A stretch of DNA of 64,000 nt from JACMLC01 sp963720235 (GTDB lineage: Bacteria; Acidobacteriota; Blastocatellia; Pyrinomonadales; Pyrinomonadaceae). Both the position numbers and the translations under genes were made by a program. Below the pieces are notes generated by a model. It saw nothing but the letters and a program-made list of their open reading frames with translations. It ran no database searches and was not told where the DNA came from. Below are positions 32,909-44,939 of the stretch, piece after piece (the first letter of the stretch is position 1; each line of letters begins with the position of its first letter). The stretch is taken from the NCBI GenBank assembly GCA_963720235.1, contig OY970389.1, forward strand, positions 3,410,001-3,474,000, given 5' to 3'.

Positions 32909-34045
32909 CTATCGTCTTTTTGATTTTCGATATTCTTCTTCGAGCAACTCCATAAACTCTGCGCGCCGCTCATAGAGCCGCTTTGGCTCGCGCGGCTCGT
33001 GACGCGCAAGCGCGTAGGCAGTCATAATCGGCAACGCGATGGTCGAATCCACATAACAGACGACTGCATCCGGCAATCTGTCCGGGTCAACTTTGCCCCA
33101 CGAGACTGCCTCGCCCGGAGTTGCGCCGCTGAGTCCGCCGGTGTCCGAGCGCGCGTCCGTGATTTGCAGAAAGTAATCATGACCGCGCTCGTCAATGCCT
33201 AAGACTTCCTGTATCTGCGGCTCTGTTTGCAGCATAAAATTTTTGGGACTGCCGCCGCCGAGAATAAAGACTGCGGACTTGCCGCCGTGCTTTTTGCCTT
33301 TGTCGCCGCGCCCGTGAATCGCGCCGCGCTTTCCCGCGAGCACAATCGCAGCCGTCTCGTTGACATCCAGTGAAGGATCGAAAGCCAGCTTGTTGCCCTG
33401 CAAAGCTTTCGCCGCGACGTTCATGCCGATGGAAGAATCGCCGGGCGAAGAAGTATAAATCGGCACGCCGTACTCGTATGCGGCAGCCAGCAAAGATTTA
33501 TTCTCCAACCCAAGTTTACGCTCGCGCTCTCTGACATAACGCCCGCACAAATAATGAAACTCAGCCGTTGACATAGCCTTCTGAAACTCTTCGCCGGTGA
33601 TAATCTGACGAAAGAAGGCATCCGTATCAAGCAGCACGCTGTAATCGAAAAAGATGTCATAGATGCGCACGACCTCTTCTTCGCGCAAGACTATATCAGA
33701 GACCTGTGCGTTGCCCTGATGCATCGCGAGGCCGATGCCAAAGTGCGTGTCGTGATAAAGATTCGCGCCCGTAGAAATAATCCAGTCAACAAAGCCTGCC
33801 TGAATGAGCGGAATCAAAGCAGAGATTCCAAGCCCCGCAGGCGTCAGCGCGCCCGTCAGTGAAAGGCCGACCGTCACATCCGGCTCAAGCATCTTTTGAG
33901 TCAAAAGCTGGCACGCCTCGCGCAGACGCGCGCCGTTGTAAGCCATAAAGGCATTGTCCACAACATCCGCGAGGCTTGTCTCTCCGGTAATCGGCGTCGG
34001 GTCAATCCGCTTGCCCTGCAAAAACTTGCTTCTCTTTTTCGCCAT
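32909..34045 (-). CDS. Deoxyhypusine synthase-like enzyme
   Basis: A 378-residue member of the deoxyhypusine synthase superfamily. The NAD-binding and active-site blocks are visible: SLTGALTPAGLG, TGANLYHDTH, YTSSPGDSSIGMN, ILGGGSPKNF, and AVSWGK, whose Lys matches the lysine that forms the covalent intermediate in eukaryotic DHS. Bacteria lack eIF5A, and bacterial homologues are thought to act on polyamines, for example as homospermidine synthase, or on unknown acceptors. The start ATG 34045 (MAKKRSKF) is preferred over an upstream TTG inside a repeat. The spermidine-type genes at 57-61 kb make a polyamine role attractive, but that is inference. Confidence 0.9.
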   Translation of the reverse strand: MAKKRSKFLQGKRIDPTPITGETSLADVVDNAFMAYNGARLREACQLLTQKMLEPDVTVGLSLTGALTPAGLGISALIPLIQAGFVDWIISTGANLYHDTHFGIGLAMHQGNAQVSDIVLREEEVVRIYDIFFDYSVLLDTDAFFRQIITGEEFQKAMSTAEFHYLCGRYVRERERKLGLENKSLLAAAYEYGVPIYTSSPGDSSIGMNVAAKALQGNKLAFDPSLDVNETAAIVLAGKRGAIHGRGDKGKKHGGKSAVFILGGGSPKNFMLQTEPQIQEVLGIDERGHDYFLQITDARSDTGGLSGATPGEAVSWGKVDPDRLPDAVVCYVDSTIALPIMTAYALARHEPREPKRLYERRAEFMELLEEEYRKSKRR

Positions 34046-34058
34046 CACTGAAAGCAAG

Positions 34059-34161
34059 GATGAAGGCGGAAGGATGAAGGATGAAAGGCATGCTGTTCAA
34101 GCTTGAAGCGTTCATCTTGAATAGCATCTCTTTCATCCTTCCGCCTTCATCCTTCCGCCTT
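34059..34161. repeat. Hairpin repeat, family R2 (GGATGAAGG words)
   Basis: The left arm has GAAGGCGGAAGGATGAAGG and GGATGAAAG words, the right arm their inverse (TTTCATCCTTCCGCCTTC). Similar elements are at 41.07-41.24 and 63.59-63.70 kb. It separates the CWC gene from the deoxyhypusine-synthase-like gene. Confidence 0.88.
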
Positions 34162-34166
34162 GCTCT

Positions 34167-34397
34167 TCACCTCCCTTGTTTGGATTCTCTTAACGCAAAC
34201 TGCTCTAAGCACGAACGACACAGGCAATGCTCGTAACGCTCGCGCAAGCTTGCGAGTAAAGCCGCGCTCAGTTTTATCTCGCTGCACCAGCAGCCCGGCA
34301 ATGCTGCTGCCACGCACTCGAACTCGCCGTCGCAGGCCGCGCATCTCTTTGGCTCAATCGTCCGGGCGCATTGATTGTCTGCTTGAGAGCTTATCAT
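34167..34397 (-). CDS. Cysteine-rich CWC family small protein
   Basis: A 76-residue protein with nine cysteines in the CWC pattern (CAACDGEFEC, GCWCSEI, HCLCRSC), which probably binds zinc. Function is unknown in this family (Cysteine-rich_CWC, PF14375). It starts 6 bp after the stop of the CorC-like gene and is followed by an R2 repeat, so it is the last gene of the phoH-ybeY-corC group. An AAGAAAAG stretch precedes the ATG. Confidence 0.85.
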   Translation of the reverse strand: MISSQADNQCARTIEPKRCAACDGEFECVAAALPGCWCSEIKLSAALLASLRERYEHCLCRSCLEQFALRESKQGR

Positions 34398-34403
34398 CTT
34401 TTC

Positions 34404-35702
34404 TTATTCGTGCTCAGCCGCGCGCTCTTCATGTGCGCGTCTGAGACGCAGGCGCGCGAGGCGTCGGCTGTCGGATTCAAGCACTTCAACATCGAGGCCG
34501 CGAAAGTTTAGCCGCTCGCCCTTGTCCGGCACATAGCCCGATTCGCTGATGACGAGTCCCGCAATCGTCGTAAAATCATCAGCCTCTATCTCCATATCAA
34601 AGAGCCGCTCAATCTTTCCGATTTCCGTAGAGCCGAGCACATCATAATAGCCGTCAGACGCTTCGACGATTTCGATAATCTCTTCGCCTTCCGTGTCTTC
34701 GTCCTCAATCTCTCCGACAATCTCTTCCAAAATATCTTCCACGGTCACAAGCCCCGCGATGCCGCCATACTCGTCCACGACCATCGCCAGTTGCACGCGC
34801 GCCTTCTGCATTTCTTCCAGGAGGTTGGAGACGGATTTTGTCTCCGGCACAAAATAGACTGGCCTTAAAAGCGAAGCTATAGATTCTTCTTCTTTATCAT
34901 CCACCCAGCACTGCAAGAGGTCGCGCACGTAGATGATGCCTTCGACGTTATCAATCTGGTCTCTATAAACAGGTATGCGCGAATACTTCGACTCGATAAT
35001 CTCATCGCGCGCTTCGCGCACGGTCGCAGTAATCGGCAGCGCAGAGATTTCCGTCCGCGGCGTCATCACTTCATTAACGCGCGTGTCGCCAAACTCTATG
35101 ATGGATTGAATCAGCTCGCCTTCTTCTTCTTCAATGATGCCCTCTTCCTCGCCGACATCAATCAGAGCCTGCAAGTCATCGCCGCTATCCTCTTCCTCTG
35201 TCTCCGCGCCGCCCTCCGGCTGTTGCTGTCGCTCGCGCCGCACGCGGTCAAAGGAGCGATGCCACGGGTCTGCTGCAAAAGTGAGCGCGCGATAAAAGGG
35301 ACGCACCAGCGGCAAGAGCAAGAGCAGCGTGCCTTCTGGATTGCTCAGCGTCACGAGGCGCGGGATGAATTGCCGGAAGATACCGGCCAGCACGATGCCT
35401 GCAATCAAAGCTACTAGAATGAGCCGCGTGTTTGAGAACCAGCGAAACGAGATGGAAGTAACGAGGACGGAAAAGGCTATCAGCAAGATTTGAATCGCAG
35501 CCGAAAGCGTAAAGCGGAAACGCGGGCGGTTCTCTAAAATTTCTTTCAGAAAAGGCGTCGAGCGCGAGACAGGATGCTCTTCAGCCTCGCCAATCAACCG
35601 GCGCAGCCCGACATCGCTGAGCTGTCCAAACGCCATATCAATCGTGGCGAGAAACGTCAGCGCGACGAGCAGCAAGCAGGTGATTGCAATCTCGATTTCC
35701 AT
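34404..35702 (-). CDS. CorC/HlyC-like transporter-associated CBS protein
   Basis: A 432-residue protein: a DUF21/CNNM-like membrane region (about 1-135), an acidic linker, a CBS-domain pair (about 195-320, with TRVNEVMTPRTEI and VDEYGGIAGLVTVEDILEEIVGEI), and a C-terminal CorC_HlyC domain (about 340-420). It is related to magnesium/cobalt efflux regulators, and CBS pairs bind adenine nucleotides. The order phoH, ybeY, corC is the classic ybeZ-ybeY-ybeX arrangement, supporting the call. The linker Glu/Asp run (near 165-195) is unusually long. Confidence 0.9.
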   Translation of the reverse strand: MEIEIAITCLLLVALTFLATIDMAFGQLSDVGLRRLIGEAEEHPVSRSTPFLKEILENRPRFRFTLSAAIQILLIAFSVLVTSISFRWFSNTRLILVALIAGIVLAGIFRQFIPRLVTLSNPEGTLLLLLPLVRPFYRALTFAADPWHRSFDRVRRERQQQPEGGAETEEEDSGDDLQALIDVGEEEGIIEEEEGELIQSIIEFGDTRVNEVMTPRTEISALPITATVREARDEIIESKYSRIPVYRDQIDNVEGIIYVRDLLQCWVDDKEEESIASLLRPVYFVPETKSVSNLLEEMQKARVQLAMVVDEYGGIAGLVTVEDILEEIVGEIEDEDTEGEEIIEIVEASDGYYDVLGSTEIGKIERLFDMEIEADDFTTIAGLVISESGYVPDKGERLNFRGLDVEVLESDSRRLARLRLRRAHEERAAEHE

Positions 35703-35705
35703 ACA

Positions 35706-35784
35706 AAGAGTCTAAAGTCTAAAGTCTGGAGTCCAGAGAGTCAAAGCAAAGACTCCAGACTCCAGACTTTAGACTCCAGACTGT
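35706..35784. repeat. Hairpin of TCTAAAG/TCTGGAG words
   Basis: GTCTAAAGTCTAAAGTCTGG on the left and CCAGACTTTAGACTCCAGAC on the right, built of near-tandem 7-bp words. It lies in the 87-bp gap between ybeY and the CorC-like gene, so it is probably transcribed within the operon. Confidence 0.9.
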
Positions 35785-35789
35785 CTTGA

Positions 35790-36215
35790 TTATATTCCAA
35801 GCCTGCGGCGCAAGCGGAGTTCCAAGCGATTCATCTCGCCATCATCCGTCTCATGGTCATAGCCGCACAAATGTAGCAGCCCATGCAGGACAAGCTGTGC
35901 CAGCTCTTCTTCCAGACTGAGATGATTTTCGGCGGCCTGCTTTTCGGCGCGCTCGATAGAGATAACCACGTCGCCCAGACCTGCTTCCGACGCTTCTTCA
36001 AATCTCGCGCGCTCCGCCGGGAAAGAAAGCACATCCGTAGTTTTATTTAGTCCGCGAAAGCGACGATTCAAATCTCGCATCGCGCGGTCAGAGACAAAGA
36101 CAACAGTCGCGCTCTCTTCTTCTGCGCCAATAGCCGACAAGGCTTTCACGCCAAACTCGCGCCAACGCTCCGCATCCACCCGCCGTCGCCTCTGGCGATT
36201 CACTACTTCAACCAT
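35790..36215 (-). CDS. ybeY: Endoribonuclease YbeY
   Basis: A 141-residue single-domain metal-dependent RNase that matures the 3' end of 16S rRNA and takes part in ribosome quality control. The zinc motif H-x3-H-x5-H is present in HGLLHLCGYDH. The FRGLNKTTDVLSFP block is also characteristic. The ATG at 36215 (MVEVVNRQ) is the right start; a frame to 36302 only adds codons from an intergenic hairpin. It sits next to phoH, as in many bacteria. Confidence 0.95.
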   Translation of the reverse strand: MVEVVNRQRRRRVDAERWREFGVKALSAIGAEEESATVVFVSDRAMRDLNRRFRGLNKTTDVLSFPAERARFEEASEAGLGDVVISIERAEKQAAENHLSLEEELAQLVLHGLLHLCGYDHETDDGEMNRLELRLRRRLGI

Positions 36216-36223
36216 GAGAATTT

Positions 36224-36319
36224 CAGATTTTTGATTTGCGATTTTAGATTTTAGATTGAAAGAAGAGTTTGAATCTTTAGTCTTTATCCAATCGCAAATC
36301 AAAAATCTAAAATCTAAAA

Positions 36320-36322
<3 letters not shown>
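36224..36322. repeat. Hairpin of ATTTTAG/TTTGATTT words
   Basis: AGATTTTTGATTTGCGATT and ATTTTAGATTTTAGATTG on the left, with the inverse CAATCGCAAATC, AAAAATC and TAAAATC words on the right. It fills the ybeY-phoH gap and overlaps the last codons of phoH. Confidence 0.9.
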
Positions 36323-38356
<2,034 letters not shown>

Positions 38357-38518
38357 ATGGTAGAGCAGTCTCCTTGCTGGGGTTGAAAATTAAGGGCATA
38401 TGAGGGTCTGGCAGGTTTTTTCAGCATATTGTGACAGGTGCGACGCTACTACACGCCGCGCGCGGGTGTCAATGGAGAGTCGCCTCAAAAGGCTCGAATT
38501 TTCCAAAGCCCGCCCGCC

Positions 38519-38547
38519 TTGACACGCGCCCGCCTGATACCTATACT
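38519..38547 (+). promoter_or_regulatory. Consensus sigma-70-type promoter for rpsT
   Basis: TTGACA (38519-38524), a 17-bp spacer, and TATACT (38542-38547). The -35 box is perfect and the -10 box has one mismatch. Transcription would start near 38554, giving an 80-90 base leader before rpsT. Confidence 0.85.
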
Positions 38548-38637
38548 TTGTCGCTTGTGCTTGAAGAGGAAAAAGCGACAGACGCTTTCCTTGATATAGC
38601 ACAAGAGTTTAGATAAAAGTTTTTGACGGAGAGTTAG

Positions 38638-38910
38638 ATGCCAAATCATAAATCAGCAGAAAAGCGCGTGCGCCAGAACGAGAAGCGACGCGACAACAAC
38701 CGCAGCAACCGCAGCCGCCTGCGCACTTCAGTGAAAAAGCTGCGCGCACTCCTTGCTGGCAGCGCGAGCGCAGAAGAGGCACGCGAGATGTTGCCGCAAA
38801 CGATTTCGACGATTGACAAAGCCGTGCAGAAGGGCGTGCTGCATCGCAACGCCGCCGCGCGTTACAAATCAAGATTGACCACACGCGTCAATCAAGCGAC
38901 GGCGAAATAG
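38638..38910 (+). CDS. rpsT: 30S ribosomal protein S20
   Basis: A 90-residue basic, helical protein that binds 16S rRNA early in 30S assembly. The start MPNHKSAEKRVRQNEKRR and the C-terminal HRNAAARYKSRLT block are typical of S20. ATG 38638 follows GGAGAG. It stands alone with its own strong promoter at 38519 and a terminator at 38939, divergent from phoH. Confidence 0.97.
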   Translation: MPNHKSAEKRVRQNEKRRDNNRSNRSRLRTSVKKLRALLAGSASAEEAREMLPQTISTIDKAVQKGVLHRNAAARYKSRLTTRVNQATAK

Positions 38911-38938
38911 CTTAACTTTTAAATTCCAAAAACCCGCG

Positions 38939-38977
38939 CGAGGCTCACTGAAAATTTTCAGTGAGCCTCGCCTTTTT
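38939..38977 (+). terminator. Rho-independent terminator of rpsT
   Basis: CGAGGCTCACTGAAAA and TTTTCAGTGAGCCTCG form a 16-bp stem (38939-38970), followed by CCTTTTTG. It lies about 28 bp after the rpsT stop. Confidence 0.93.
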
Positions 38978-39018
38978 GCGTTTACGGCTAACAGTGAATC
39001 ACAATGAAGGAGAGAAAG

Positions 39019-39453
39019 ATGACAGACCAACCTGAAACCTACAAGACCCTTGAAGATATTGAACAGGTCGTTCGCAAATTCGAGTCATGCGCCTACGACC
39101 CGTCAGAATTTCATCATCCGGAACATTTAATCGTCGCGTTCTGGTATCTCACAGAAGAGTGCACTGAGCAAGCAGCTTTAGCGCGCATGCGCGCGAGCCT
39201 CTTTCGCTTTGTCAATCATCACAAACTTGAACGGGTCTATCACGAGACCATCACTCTCTTCTGGCTCAAGCGCGTGCGCCTCTTTCTGAATCAAACAGAT
39301 GGCGAGCGCACGCTCGTCAGGTTAGTCAACGAATTGATTCAAACCTGCGGCGACCCGCAACTAATTTATTCACATTTCACAAAAGAGCGTCTGGAATCGG
39401 AAGAAGCGCGCGAGCGTTGGCTTGAGCCGGACACGCCGCTCAAAGGAATCTGA
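39019..39453 (+). CDS. Uncharacterised protein with FHHxxH and YHET motifs
   Basis: A 144-residue helical protein without signal or membrane span. FHHPEHLIVAFWYL and, later, YHETITLFW resemble an uncharacterised family with an F-H-H-x-x-H...YHET pattern. The histidines and glutamate could bind a metal. No function is known to me. ATG 39019 (MTDQPETY) follows GGAGAG at good spacing; an earlier ATG at 39004 would lack such spacing. The gene is convergent with holA and stands alone. Confidence 0.82.
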   Translation: MTDQPETYKTLEDIEQVVRKFESCAYDPSEFHHPEHLIVAFWYLTEECTEQAALARMRASLFRFVNHHKLERVYHETITLFWLKRVRLFLNQTDGERTLVRLVNELIQTCGDPQLIYSHFTKERLESEEARERWLEPDTPLKGI

Positions 39454-39493
39454 CGAACGGAGCAGGCATGTCTTCTTATGTTCTTCCTAAAAT

Positions 39494-40495
39494 CTATCCG
39501 GCGAGTTCGCAGACAAGCATTTCGAGTTGCATGCGCGGCGTGGCGAGCGAGGTTTTGATGGCGAGGTCTGCCTGAGCTATGCGAGAGATGCTGCGCGTGA
39601 GCATCGCGGCGTCTGTCCGGCGCGCTGTGGCGAGAAACTCTTCGCGCTTGCTGTAAGGCATGCCGACGAGCCGGAAGACTTCTTCTTTAGCCGCGCCGCG
39701 TGTCATCAATTCTTTGGCAAGCGAAAGACGATGATAGTTGCTGGCAATCAGGCCGATAAGCATCACTGGCTCTGCTCCATCGTCCAGCAATCTTTGCAGA
39801 GTCTGCAAAGCGCGCTGGCGATTGCGCGCAATCAGATGGTCTGTCAATTCAAAATTGGACAACTCGCGCGAGCGGCCCACAAGCTGCTCGACCATCTGCA
39901 TAGAGATGCGCCCGCCGGGCAGCGCAGCCGTCGCCAATTTTTCCAACTCGTTCGAGAGCGTGAGCACATCGCTTCCGACGAGCGCGACAATCTGGCCCAG
40001 AGTCCTCTCATCCGCTTCCGCCTTCAACTCTTTCAAACGGCTCTTGGCCCAGGCGCGCAGTTCTGCATCCGTCAATGGGCCAAACTCGACAGAGACGCAA
40101 GCATCCAGCAAACTCTTACTCACCTTGCGCCGCTTGTCCAAATCATCCGAAGTGAAAATAACGACGCTCGATTCCACTGGCCGCGCGATGTAGCGCAGGA
40201 GCGCGCCCTCGTCAGCCTCGCGCAGCTTGCCTACATCTTTGATACGCACGACGCGGCGCGCAGACATCATTGGCAACTGCTCTGCTGCGGCAATCGCCTG
40301 CTGGACATCCGCGCTTGTCAGGCTGTAGCTCGCTTCGTTGAAATCACGCAAAGGAGCATCAAGGAGCGCGGCATCCGCGATGGCACGCGCGGCACGCTCG
40401 CGCAAGTAGGCTTCCGCTCCAAACAGCAGATAGAGCGGCGAGATGTTTCCCTGCTTGAGCGCGCGCTTTAATTCCTCGCGCGAGATGTTGCTCAT
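39494..40495 (-). CDS. holA: DNA polymerase III delta subunit
   Basis: A 333-residue clamp-loader subunit that opens the beta sliding clamp. The N-terminal block NISPLYLLFGAEAYLRERAA and the PMMSARRVVRIKDV segment are typical; the C-terminal collar region (about 215-333) follows. It overlaps the lptE gene by 4 bp (ATGA), so translation is coupled. This holA-lptE adjacency is common in diderm bacteria and supports both calls. Confidence 0.95.
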   Translation of the reverse strand: MSNISREELKRALKQGNISPLYLLFGAEAYLRERAARAIADAALLDAPLRDFNEASYSLTSADVQQAIAAAEQLPMMSARRVVRIKDVGKLREADEGALLRYIARPVESSVVIFTSDDLDKRRKVSKSLLDACVSVEFGPLTDAELRAWAKSRLKELKAEADERTLGQIVALVGSDVLTLSNELEKLATAALPGGRISMQMVEQLVGRSRELSNFELTDHLIARNRQRALQTLQRLLDDGAEPVMLIGLIASNYHRLSLAKELMTRGAAKEEVFRLVGMPYSKREEFLATARRTDAAMLTRSISRIAQADLAIKTSLATPRMQLEMLVCELAG

Positions 40496-41046
40496 TTATC
40501 TTCGTTGACTCCGAAGCCGTTGACGAGTGTGGAGACGACCGATTCGGCAAAGCTGCGCGCCATGCGCTCAACCGCAGGGTCTTCTTCGTTAAAGAAGGAG
40601 CGCGGGTCGTTGGTAAACTCAAACTCGCCGCGAAAGACGTAGTTCTGATTATCATAGAGGACGCGATTTTCTATCTGGTCGCGCACGGTCACGGCGGCAG
40701 TAATCGTCACTTCAAAAATGCGCGCGCGCCCGCGATCATCTAGGAGCACGCCAGAAAAAGTGAAGCTCTTAATGATGCCGTCAATCACTGCGTCTGCATC
40801 CTTCGCCTCAGACTGCACACGAAGCCCGCGCCCACGCCGCACAATCTCTTTAATGACTGCCTCTGTAAATCGCGTCTCAATCTTGTAGCGCAAAGCGTTG
40901 TTCTGAAACGCCGGGACAGCCACAGTCTTGATACGCTTCGGCAACCCTGTCTTCGTCACAGGCTTGTAGCACTCTCTAAAGCCTGTGACGAAGAGAAGCA
41001 ACAGAGCCAGAGGCAGGACGCGCAATATTCTATGCATAAGAGCCAT
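40492..41046 (-). CDS. lptE: LPS-assembly protein LptE
   Basis: A 184-residue protein with an N-terminal hydrophobic signal (VLPLALLLLFVTGF) and the LptE/RlpB fold signature (KTVAVPAFQNNALRYKIETRFTEAVIKEI). LptE forms the outer-membrane plug with LptD for lipopolysaccharide export. Cys near residue 25 follows FRE, which is a poor lipobox, so lipidation is uncertain. The start ATG 41046 has GGAG 8 bp upstream; a longer frame to 41136 reads into an R2 repeat and is rejected. It lies upstream of and overlaps holA. Confidence 0.9.
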   Translation of the reverse strand: MALMHRILRVLPLALLLLFVTGFRECYKPVTKTGLPKRIKTVAVPAFQNNALRYKIETRFTEAVIKEIVRRGRGLRVQSEAKDADAVIDGIIKSFTFSGVLLDDRGRARIFEVTITAAVTVRDQIENRVLYDNQNYVFRGEFEFTNDPRSFFNEEDPAVERMARSFAESVVSTLVNGFGVNEDK

Positions 41047-41072
41047 CAAATTTTCTCCGTCAAAAGCGTTGG

Positions 41073-41236
41073 TGAAGGCGGAAGGATGAAGGATGAAAAA
41101 CAATCTGTCAACAGCATCGCTTTCAACTTCAACCACACGCTTTCATCTGCAACAGCATTGCTTTCAACTTCGATGCATCGCCTTCATCTTCAAATAGCAC
41201 TCTCTTCATCCTTCATCCTTCATCCTTCCGCCTTGC
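41073..41236. repeat. Extended R2 repeat overlapping the folP stop
   Basis: GAAGGCGGAAGGATGAAGG on the left and CATCCTTCATCCTTCCGCC on the right flank a longer middle with two imperfect GCTTTCAACTTC/CTTTCATCT words. The right arm covers the last codons and stop of folP. Confidence 0.85.
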
Positions 41237-42080
41237 TCTTGATGGCATCGGCTACGCGGACAGTTTCGACAGCAGCGCGTACATCATGCACGCGGACGAT
41301 GTGCGCGCCGTTGAGGACGGCTGCCGTGACGGTTGCCATCGTGCCGTGAAGCCTTGCATCTGCGGGAGCATCATCGAGCAGGCGTCCGATGAAAGATTTA
41401 CGGGAAGTTCCGACAAGCACAGGAAAATCCGCGAAGTGTGCGGCAAACTCTTTGAGCCGCGCAATCAATTCCAGGTTCTGCTCAAAGGTCTTGCCGAAAC
41501 CGATGCCGGGGTCTAAGGCAATCGCCTCGCGCGCGACGCCGCGACGCAAAGCCATATTCAGACTGCGCCTGAGGCTCACAAAAATCTCCGGCAAAATATC
41601 CGGCGACGGCGGCAGGCGATGCAACGTGCCGGGAGTCCCTCTCGAATGCATCAGGACAAGTCCTGCATTAACTTTTGCAGCTTCGTCCGCGATTTGAAAA
41701 TCGAATCTCAATGCAGAGATGTCGTTGACAATCTCCACTCCTGCTTCGAGCGCGGCGCGGGCCACAACAGATTTTGTCGTGTCAACGGAAAGCGGCACGG
41801 TTGAAGTTTGCGCCAGCCGCTCGATGACCGGAACAACGCGGCTCAATTCCTCTTCAGCCGTCACAACTTCTCCGCCCGGACGTGTTGATTCGCCGCCGAC
41901 ATCTATGATGTCCGCGCCTTCCGCAATCATCTCTTCGGCGCGGCGAACGGCTTCATCTACATCAAGGAAACGCCCGCCATCGCTAAAGCTATCGGGCGTG
42001 ACGTTAAGCACGCCCACCACGAGCGTGCGCTCCCCAATCTGCAACTCACGCCGCGCGAGTTTCCATGTGCCTGTGGTCAT
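41220..42080 (-). CDS. folP: Dihydropteroate synthase
   Basis: A 286-residue TIM-barrel enzyme of folate synthesis that joins 4-aminobenzoate to the pterin diphosphate; target of sulfonamides. Visible blocks: GVLNVTPDSFSDGG, DVGGESTRPG, DTTKSVVARAAL, NDISAL, DPGIGFGKT and GTSRKSFIG. ATG 42080 (MTTGTW) is chosen; the frame to 42122 only adds repeat-encoded residues. The last residues (KAEG) and the stop are encoded by an R2 repeat arm. It follows ftsH on the same strand, as in many genomes. Confidence 0.96.
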   Translation of the reverse strand: MTTGTWKLARRELQIGERTLVVGVLNVTPDSFSDGGRFLDVDEAVRRAEEMIAEGADIIDVGGESTRPGGEVVTAEEELSRVVPVIERLAQTSTVPLSVDTTKSVVARAALEAGVEIVNDISALRFDFQIADEAAKVNAGLVLMHSRGTPGTLHRLPPSPDILPEIFVSLRRSLNMALRRGVAREAIALDPGIGFGKTFEQNLELIARLKEFAAHFADFPVLVGTSRKSFIGRLLDDAPADARLHGTMATVTAAVLNGAHIVRVHDVRAAVETVRVADAIKSKAEG

Positions 42081-42087
42081 GTGGCAA

Positions 42088-42178
42088 AAGTAAACCGTAA
42101 AAAGGTAAAAGTAAAAAGGCAAAAGTGAAGAAAGCTTTGAAAGCCCTCTTCACTTTTGCCTTTTACTTTTTGCTTGTG
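42088..42178. repeat. Hairpin repeat, family R3
   Basis: AAAAGGTAAAAGTAAAAAGG on the left with GTGAAG, and the inverse CTTCACTTTTGCCTTTTAC on the right. It fills the ftsH-folP gap and lies within the presumed transcript. Confidence 0.88.
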
Positions 42179-42187
42179 CCGTAAGCC

Positions 42188-44131
<1,944 letters not shown>

Positions 44132-44168
44132 AATCTTTCAATGCCTCCGATTACCGATAATACCCTAA

Positions 44169-44246
44169 AACAGTGATGAGTGACGAGTGATAAGTGACAA
44201 GCACGCTAACTATTAACTCTCTTGTCACTTATCATTCATCACTCAT
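44169..44246. repeat. Hairpin of GTGATGAGTGACGAGTGATAAG words
   Basis: AGTGATGAGTGACGAGTGA and TAAGTGACAAG on the left, CTTGTCACTTATCATTCATC and ACTCATT on the right. It is built from roughly 7-bp GAGTGAT words and lies between ftsH and hpt. Confidence 0.9.
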
Positions 44247-44344
44247 TGCAGTCTTTAGATGCCCTCAAAGCTTTACAAGTTGCGCTCACGCAAAAGCCTG
44301 AAAAGCATGCCCGAAATCCTTAAAAAGCTGTGACAGCTTCACTT

Positions 44345-44868
44345 TCAAGCCTCTTCTTTGCGGGCAAAGGTCGCCAAAAATGGCAACTCGCGCCAACGCT
44401 CCTGAAAACCAAGCCCGTAGCCGAAGAGATAACTCTCAGTCGTCTCAAAAGCCCGCCAGTCCGCTTCAAGCCCCACGCGCCTGCGCTCTGTCTTGTCAAG
44501 CAGCACGCACAGCTTAACGCTTCCGGCCCCGCGCGACTCCAACTGTTTAATCAAATATTCCTGCGTCACGCCGGTATCGAGCACGCCTTCGACCAGCAGC
44601 ACATCGCGGCCAGTCAAATCCATCCCTGTGCTGAACGAAAGGTCTTGAACTCCGCCGAGCGAGTGATGCTGGTAATGCAGGAAGGCCGTGCGAACGGGAG
44701 CGCGTATGGCGCGCAAGAGGTCTGCGAGAAAAACAAAGCCATCTTCTAACACGCCGAGCACGGCTACTTCGCGCCCTTCATACGCGCTGGAAATTTCAGA
44801 CTGCGAGTGCTTCGACACGTTCAGCGATTGCCGCCGCGCTGTAAACCTCTACGATTTGATCAGCCATC
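44345..44868 (-). CDS. hpt: Hypoxanthine phosphoribosyltransferase, frameshifted near N-terminus
   Basis: A purine-salvage enzyme of about 174 residues if one extra base near 44799-44802 is ignored. From ATG 44868 the frame gives a normal HPRT N-terminus (MADQIVEVYSAAAIAERVEA) and then stops; the body continues in another frame from SEISSAYEGREVAVLGVL. As written, translation would need an internal GTG at 44818. The phosphoribosyl-pyrophosphate loop reads VLLVEGVLDTGVT, where most relatives have VEDxxDTG, so one of the two acidic residues is Gly, and the VGVLKGSF block reads LGVLEDGF. It lies in the conserved tilS-hpt-ftsH-folP order. Confidence 0.85.
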
Positions 44869-44939
44869 TTTAATAAAATCCGTCTAAGAAACCGAAAACC
44901 GCCCGGCTCAAAATTAAGCGGCGGCTCAACCATTTGATT

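Noticed and set aside
34147..34344. Minus-strand frame overlapping the CWC gene
   Set aside because: Arg-rich out-of-frame product; the overlapping CWC frame has the conserved cysteine pattern.
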